From assembly GCF_012927125.1 (NCBI RefSeq), contig NZ_JABBFZ010000016.1:1-64000 (forward strand): 64,000 bases of DNA. Direction: 5' to 3'. Source of the DNA: Paraburkholderia antibiotica. GTDB lineage: Bacteria; Pseudomonadota; Gammaproteobacteria; Burkholderiales; Burkholderiaceae. The notes under the pieces were generated by a model. It did not search any database and had not been told where the DNA came from. It saw only the letters and a program-made list of their open reading frames with translations. This document shows, one piece after another, positions 60,067-64,000 of the stretch. How positions within the stretch are numbered: the first letter of the stretch is position 1; each line of letters starts with the position of its first letter. Made by a program: the position numbers and the translations under genes.

Positions 60067-60792
60067 TTAGAAACGGTAACCGATGTTGACGTAGGTGACG
60101 ATCGGGTTCAGCTTGATCTTGGTTTGCGATTGCACGTTCAGCGTGCCGACCGGCGTGGTCGATGCCGAGTTCAGTTTCGCGGTGGTGCTGAGCGGCAGGT
60201 AGGAGATCGATACGCCGGCGAACCAGTGCTGGTTGAACGCGTAAGTGAAGCCTGCATTAAACACCGGTTCCCACGAACTATCCGTCGTGACACTGGTCGG
60301 ACCATGCAGAACGTTGGCTTCGAATGCGCCGTTGGTGATCTTTTCGTCCGTGAACCAGATGCGGCTCACACCGACGCCGAGATACGGCCGGAACGCAGCG
60401 GTGGGAGCATTGAAGTAGTACTTGAACAGCAGAGTCGGGCTCCACTGTTTTGCCTGACCGATTTTGCCGAACTGCTCGAGATTGCCCGTGCCGTAGAGGT
60501 CGAAAGAAGGCGGGTAGCCCAGCACGAACTCGGTGGCGATGTGGTCGGTAATGAAGTAACCGGCAGTGAAACCGATGGTGTCGGCCGAACTCAGTGAAGC
60601 GCCGGTGTTAGGTTCGGTGATATGAGTTGGGGTCCCCCCGATGCTGGTCACCGTTAGCGGGTCGCTGCTCGATTGCGGCGCAAGATGGAACCAGCCTGTC
60701 GTGACGTAGAAACTGCCGGCCGATTGCGCATGCGCTGCCGTGCTCATGCAGGCTAACACCGCCATCCCCGATACGGCCTGTTTTAATTTCAT
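60067..60792 (-). CDS. ompW: Outer membrane protein OmpW
   Basis: OmpW (241 aa) is an eight-stranded outer-membrane barrel with a narrow hydrophobic channel. A signal peptide ends AHA near residue 22. SWEPVFNAGFTYAFNQHWFAGVSISYLPL and the C-terminal aromatic (NIGYRF) are family features. The start at 60792 (MKLKQAVSG) follows GGAGGAG. A longer reading from 60849 is rejected. It is transcribed alone, divergent from the transposase-like gene. Confidence 0.95.
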   Translation of the reverse strand: MKLKQAVSGMAVLACMSTAAHAQSAGSFYVTTGWFHLAPQSSSDPLTVTSIGGTPTHITEPNTGASLSSADTIGFTAGYFITDHIATEFVLGYPPSFDLYGTGNLEQFGKIGQAKQWSPTLLFKYYFNAPTAAFRPYLGVGVSRIWFTDEKITNGAFEANVLHGPTSVTTDSSWEPVFNAGFTYAFNQHWFAGVSISYLPLSTTAKLNSASTTPVGTLNVQSQTKIKLNPIVTYVNIGYRF

Positions 60793-60984
60793 ATGTGCTC
60801 CTCCAAAAAAGGCCCGCTCATTATGACTACAACGTTTGAAACAAACCATACGCGGCGGTTAGAGTTTTCTCCCTAAGCACCGCGCGGTTTCTGGCTTGCC
60901 CGCTTGGCGCGGAACCTTGAGCGCATGCGGTTCTTCGGACCTTCGGGTATATACCAACGCGACTGACTATTTGGACACTCCAGC
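60793..60984. promoter_or_regulatory. Divergent spacer between ompW and the transposase-like gene
   Basis: This 192-base spacer holds both upstream regions. GGTATATACC (60945-60954) is a short perfect palindrome about 30 bases before the plus-strand gene. No full promoter could be assigned, and no REP-type palindromes flanking the plus-strand gene were seen. Confidence 0.35.
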
Positions 60985-61692
60985 ATGGCACGGCTTGCAC
61001 GTCTTTATGTCCCCGACCAGCCGCAGCACGTCATCCTTCGCGGGCTGGACCAGCAGCCCGCTTTCGTCGACGACCAGGACTACGAGCTTTTCATCGACTG
61101 TCTGAAGGCGGCGTCGCGGGATCACCATCTTTCGATTCACGCTTATGCGTTGATGCCGGGCGCCGTGCAACTGCTCGTCACGCCCACCGAGGAGTCGAGT
61201 CTGCCCAAGGCGATGCAGGCAGTCGGCCGACGCTACGTCGCGCATTTCAACCGGCGCTACGCGCGTCGCGGCACCTTGTGGGAAGGCCGCTATCGCGCCA
61301 CCGTGATCGAAGGCGAGCGTTACTTCCTGCTGGCGAGTCGCGTGGTCGAGATGTGCCCGGTGCGCGCGCAGCTGGTCAATGCGCCGGAGGATTATCGCTG
61401 GTCGAGTTACCGGCATCACATCGGTCTTACCCTCGACAGCCTCATTACCGATCATCCCCTCTACTGGTCGCTCGGCAATACGCCGTTCGAGCGGCAGCGC
61501 GCGTACCGTGAGCTATGCGAGCAGCCGCTCGACGAGCGCGAAGCCAGCCAACTCCAGCAGGCCACGTTGAAGGGCTGGGTACTCGGCAGCGACACCTATC
61601 GGGAGTGGGCGGCGCGGGCCGCAAACCGGCGTGTTTCGCCGCTGCCGCGGGGTCGGCCGCGCAAGATACGGGAAACACCGCACACCCAATAG
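60985..61692 (+). CDS. REP-associated transposase-like protein lacking catalytic residues
   Basis: This 235-aa protein belongs to the Y1/REP-associated tyrosine transposase family (TnpA-REP). The fold signature is clear: QHVILRGLDQQPAF near the start, VGRRYVAHFNRRYARRGTLWEGRY (in parts, about 80-103) and PVRAQLVNAPEDYRWSSYRHH. The HUH metal site, normally MPNHVHLL, reads MPGAVQLL (57-64), so both histidines are gone. The catalytic tyrosine of the usual RYIELNPVRA reads RVVEMCPVRA (119-128). The frame is intact with host-like composition. It is probably a domesticated DNA-binding protein. No insertion-sequence ends were seen. Confidence 0.88.
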   Translation: MARLARLYVPDQPQHVILRGLDQQPAFVDDQDYELFIDCLKAASRDHHLSIHAYALMPGAVQLLVTPTEESSLPKAMQAVGRRYVAHFNRRYARRGTLWEGRYRATVIEGERYFLLASRVVEMCPVRAQLVNAPEDYRWSSYRHHIGLTLDSLITDHPLYWSLGNTPFERQRAYRELCEQPLDEREASQLQQATLKGWVLGSDTYREWAARAANRRVSPLPRGRPRKIRETPHTQ

Positions 61693-61696
61693 AGCG

Positions 61697-61718
61697 ACGC
61701 TAAATTCGAAATTAGCGT
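61697..61718 (+). repeat. Inverted repeat after the transposase-like gene
   Basis: ACGCTAA (61697-61703) and TTAGCGT (61712-61718) are perfect 7-base arms around ATTCGAAA. It begins 5 bases after the stop codon. It may form an mRNA 3' hairpin or be a protein-binding site. Confidence 0.5.
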
Positions 61719-61742
61719 TTCGCATCAAGGGGCTGCATGAAG

Positions 61743-61770
61743 ACGGCATCGCGTATGCCGTTTTCTTTTG
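61743..61770 (+). terminator. Terminator after the transposase-like gene
   Basis: ACGGCAT and ATGCCGT pair with loop CGCGT and run into TTTCTTTTG. It separates the gene from gltB. Confidence 0.8.
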
Positions 61771-62008
61771 CCCCATTTTGATATGGCACTAATAAAAATA
61801 AGCCGCAATGCACCATTTTGATAAATGGGGTTCGATAATCAGGTTTTATTTGCTATTCCATTGATTCGTCGCGTATATTCCGATTTCCGACGCTTTTTGA
61901 TACTCGCAGTCCCGCTGCGGGCACAGCGTCGTCGCGGTTGCAATACGCACTGCGGCAATAGAAAAACGGTTTTAACGGCCTGTCCGGCCCCTCACAGACG
62001 GTGTCCCC
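61771..62008 (+). promoter_or_regulatory. AT-rich gltB upstream region with direct repeats and a candidate promoter
   Basis: This stretch is far richer in A+T than the rest of the window. CCATTTTGATA occurs at 61773-61783 and 61813-61823, exactly 40 bases apart, the second followed by AATGG to make a partial palindrome. A candidate promoter is TTGCTA (61850-61855) with TATATT (61874-61879), spacing 18. The repeats just upstream could bind an activator, as expected for nitrogen-regulated glutamate synthase. No ORF is called. Confidence 0.5.
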
Positions 62009-64000
62009 ATGAACGATCACCAGCAACCGATTCACCCGGTTCCCGCCGCCCAAGGTCTGTACGACCCGCAGAACGAGCATGACGCGTGCGGCGTCGGCTT
62101 CGTCGCTCACATCAAGGGTCAGAAGAGCCACGAGATCATCCAGCAGGGCCTGAAGATTCTCGAAAACCTCGACCACCGGGGCGCCGTCGGCGCCGATCCG
62201 CTGATGGGCGACGGCGCGGGCATCCTGATCCAGATCCCGGACGGCTTCTATCGCGACGAAATGGCCAAGCAGGGCGTGACGTTGCCGCCCTACGGCGAAT
62301 ACGGCGTCGGTATGGTGTTCCTGCCGAAGGAACACGCGTCGCGCCTCGCCTGCGAGCAGGAGCTCGAACGTACGGTGAAGGCCGAAGGCCAGGTCGTGCT
62401 GGGCTGGCGCGACGTGCCGGTCGACCACACCATGCCGATTTCGCCGACCGTCAAGGCGAGCGAGCCGCTGATCCGCCAGATCTTTATCGGCCGCGGCAAG
62501 GACATCATGGTGACCGACGCGCTCGAACGGAAGCTGTACGTGATCCGCAAGACCGCGAGCCACCGTATTCAGGCGCTCAAGCTCAAGCACGGCAAGGAAT
62601 ACTTCGTGCCGTCGTGCTCGGCGCGCACGGTCGTCTACAAGGGTCTGCTGCTGGCCGGCCAGGTCGGCGTGTACTACCGCGACCTGCAGGACGAGCGTGT
62701 CGTCTCGGCGCTCGCGCTCGTGCACCAGCGCTTCTCGACCAACACGTTCCCGGCGTGGGAACTGGCTCACCCGTACCGGATGATCGCCCACAACGGTGAA
62801 ATTAACACGGTGAAGGGCAACGTCAACTGGCTGAACGCGCGGACCGGCGCGATCGCTTCGCACGTGCTCGGCGACGACCTGCCGAAGCTGTGGCCGCTGA
62901 TCTACCCGGGCCAGTCGGATACGGCATCGTTCGACAACTGTCTCGAGTTGCTGGTGATGGCCGGCTACCCGCTCGTCCACGCAATGATGATGATGATCCC
63001 GGAAGCCTGGGAACAGCACACGCTGATGGACGAGAACCGCAAAGCGTTCTACGAATACCACGCCGCGATGATGGAGCCGTGGGACGGTCCCGCCGCGATC
63101 GCGTTCACCGACGGCCGTCAGATCGGCGCGACGCTCGACCGTAACGGTCTGCGTCCGGCGCGCTACATCGTCACGGACGACGACCTCGTCATCATGGCGT
63201 CGGAAGCCGGCACGCTGCCGATCCCCGAATCGAAGATCGTCAAGAAGTGGCGTCTGCAGCCGGGCAAGATGTTCCTGATCGACATGGAACACGGCCGCAT
63301 CATCGACGACAAGGAACTGAAAGACAACCTCGCGAACGCCAAGCCGTACAAGAGCTGGATCGACGCCGTGCGCATCAAGCTCGACGAGATCGAGCCGAAG
63401 GCCGAAGACGTCGCGACCGAACGCCGCGAAGCCGCTGCGCTGCTGGATCGTCAGCAGGCGTTCGGCTACACCCAGGAAGACCTCAAGTTCCTGATGGCGC
63501 CGATGGCGCAAGCCGGCGAAGAAGCGGTCGGCTCGATGGGCAACGACTCGCCGCTCGCGGTCATGTCCAACAAGAACAAGACGCTGTACCACTACTTCAA
63601 GCAGCTGTTCGCGCAGGTCACGAACCCGCCGATCGACCCGATCCGTGAAAACATGGTGATGTCGCTCGTGTCGTTCATCGGCCCGAAGCCGAACCTGCTC
63701 GACACCAACAACATCAACCCGCCGATGCGTCTCGAAGTGTCGCAGCCGGTGCTCGACTTCAAGGACATCGCGAAGATCCGCGCGATCGATCAGTACACCG
63801 GCGGCAAGTTCAGCTCGTACGAACTGAACATCTGCTATCCGGTCGCCTGGGGCAAGGAAGGCATCGAAGCGCGCCTCGCGTCGCTGTGCGCGGAAGCCGT
63901 CGATGCGGTCAAGTCCGGCTACAACATGCTGATCGTGTCGGACCGCAAGACCGACCGCGACAACGTCGCGATTCCGGCGCTGCTCGCTACCGCCGCGATC
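62009..64000 (+). CDS. gltB: Glutamate synthase (NADPH) large subunit, 5' part
   Basis: GltB is the large subunit of glutamate synthase, which makes two glutamates from glutamine and 2-oxoglutarate. The window contains its first 664 codons without a stop; the family is about 1500-1570 aa, so the rest lies beyond. The Ntn glutaminase nucleophile is Cys27 in HDACGVGFVAH, after a 26-residue propeptide. Other amidotransferase motifs include LVHQRFSTNTFPAWELAHP, HNGEINTVKGN and LDRNGLRPARY. The central domain has begun by the window end. The partner gltD is expected downstream. Confidence 0.97.
   Translation, partial: MNDHQQPIHPVPAAQGLYDPQNEHDACGVGFVAHIKGQKSHEIIQQGLKILENLDHRGAVGADPLMGDGAGILIQIPDGFYRDEMAKQGVTLPPYGEYGVGMVFLPKEHASRLACEQELERTVKAEGQVVLGWRDVPVDHTMPISPTVKASEPLIRQIFIGRGKDIMVTDALERKLYVIRKTASHRIQALKLKHGKEYFVPSCSARTVVYKGLLLAGQVGVYYRDLQDERVVSALALVHQRFSTNTFPAWELAHPYRMIAHNGEINTVKGNVNWLNARTGAIASHVLGDDLPKLWPLIYPGQSDTASFDNCLELLVMAGYPLVHAMMMMIPEAWEQHTLMDENRKAFYEYHAAMMEPWDGPAAIAFTDGRQIGATLDRNGLRPARYIVTDDDLVIMASEAGTLPIPESKIVKKWRLQPGKMFLIDMEHGRIIDDKELKDNLANAKPYKSWIDAVRIKLDEIEPKAEDVATERREAAALLDRQQAFGYTQEDLKFLMAPMAQAGEEAVGSMGNDSPLAVMSNKNKTLYHYFKQLFAQVTNPPIDPIRENMVMSLVSFIGPKPNLLDTNNINPPMRLEVSQPVLDFKDIAKIRAIDQYTGGKFSSYELNICYPVAWGKEGIEARLASLCAEAVDAVKSGYNMLIVSDRKTDRDNVAIPALLATAAI

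Noticed and set aside
60985..61692. Annotation as an active insertion sequence or mobile element
   Set aside because: No terminal palindromes, target duplications or accessory tnpB; catalytic residues are missing; the gene looks fixed between ompW and gltB.
61825..62082. An 85-codon plus-strand frame ending inside gltB
   Set aside because: It overlaps the gltB start out of frame and crosses the AT-rich promoter region. The coding signal clearly belongs to gltB.

Overview
The window is about 64 kb of GC-rich betaproteobacterial chromosome. Gene order and protein sequences fit Burkholderia sensu lato, most likely Paraburkholderia or Burkholderia. The supporting signs are the tRNA(Tyr-Gly-Thr)-tuf-tRNA(Trp)-secE-nusG-rplKAJL-rpoBC series, recQ between rpoC and rpsL, a second tuf before rpsJ, the resB/ccsA cytochrome c assembly genes, and pilMNOPQ-like genes ahead of aroK-aroB. 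This assignment rests on recognition, not on a database search.

Layout. Bases 1-170 are the 3' end of an rRNA operon (5S rRNA and its terminator). Bases 239-5533 hold a consensus promoter, three tRNAs, tuf copy 1, tRNA-Trp, secE, nusG and the L11/L1/L10/L7-L12 genes. Bases 5852-14293 hold rpoB-rpoC and a terminator, followed by recQ. The str operon (rpsL, rpsG, fusA, tuf copy 2) is at 16369-21056. The S10, spc and alpha ribosomal protein clusters run from rpsJ to rplQ (21193-35930) with secY, infA, rpmJ and rpoA embedded. All of this is on the plus strand and forms the transcription/translation core. Several spacers carry strong hairpins. At two of them (26507-26540 and 35346-35390) a -10-like element lies inside the right arm of a perfect palindrome.

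From 36 kb on the content is envelope, redox and housekeeping. In order: cutA-dsbD; hemB (minus); a spacer with a candidate small RNA; engB (minus); a dihaem cytochrome c; resB-ccsA; msrP-msrQ; lysA-lptM (minus) divergent from cyaY; mrcA/PBP1A (minus) divergent from a type IV pilus or competence operon (pilM, pilN, a PilO-PilP fusion, pilQ); aroK-aroB-dgt; a DUF883 protein (minus); ompW (minus); an inactive-looking REP-type transposase homologue; and the 5' part of gltB, cut by the window end. A theme of 36-46 kb is haem and thiol redox chemistry: DsbD and ResB/CcsA reduce thiols and attach haem in the periplasm, HemB feeds haem synthesis, the cytochrome is a likely client, and MsrPQ repairs oxidised periplasmic methionine.

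No CRISPR array, prophage, intact insertion sequence or foreign-looking island was seen. The most unusual items are the REP-type transposase homologue that lacks both catalytic signatures, the candidate sRNA with a CU-rich loop, the PilO-PilP fusion, the promoter-in-hairpin elements and the sharply bounded homogenisation of the two tuf genes.
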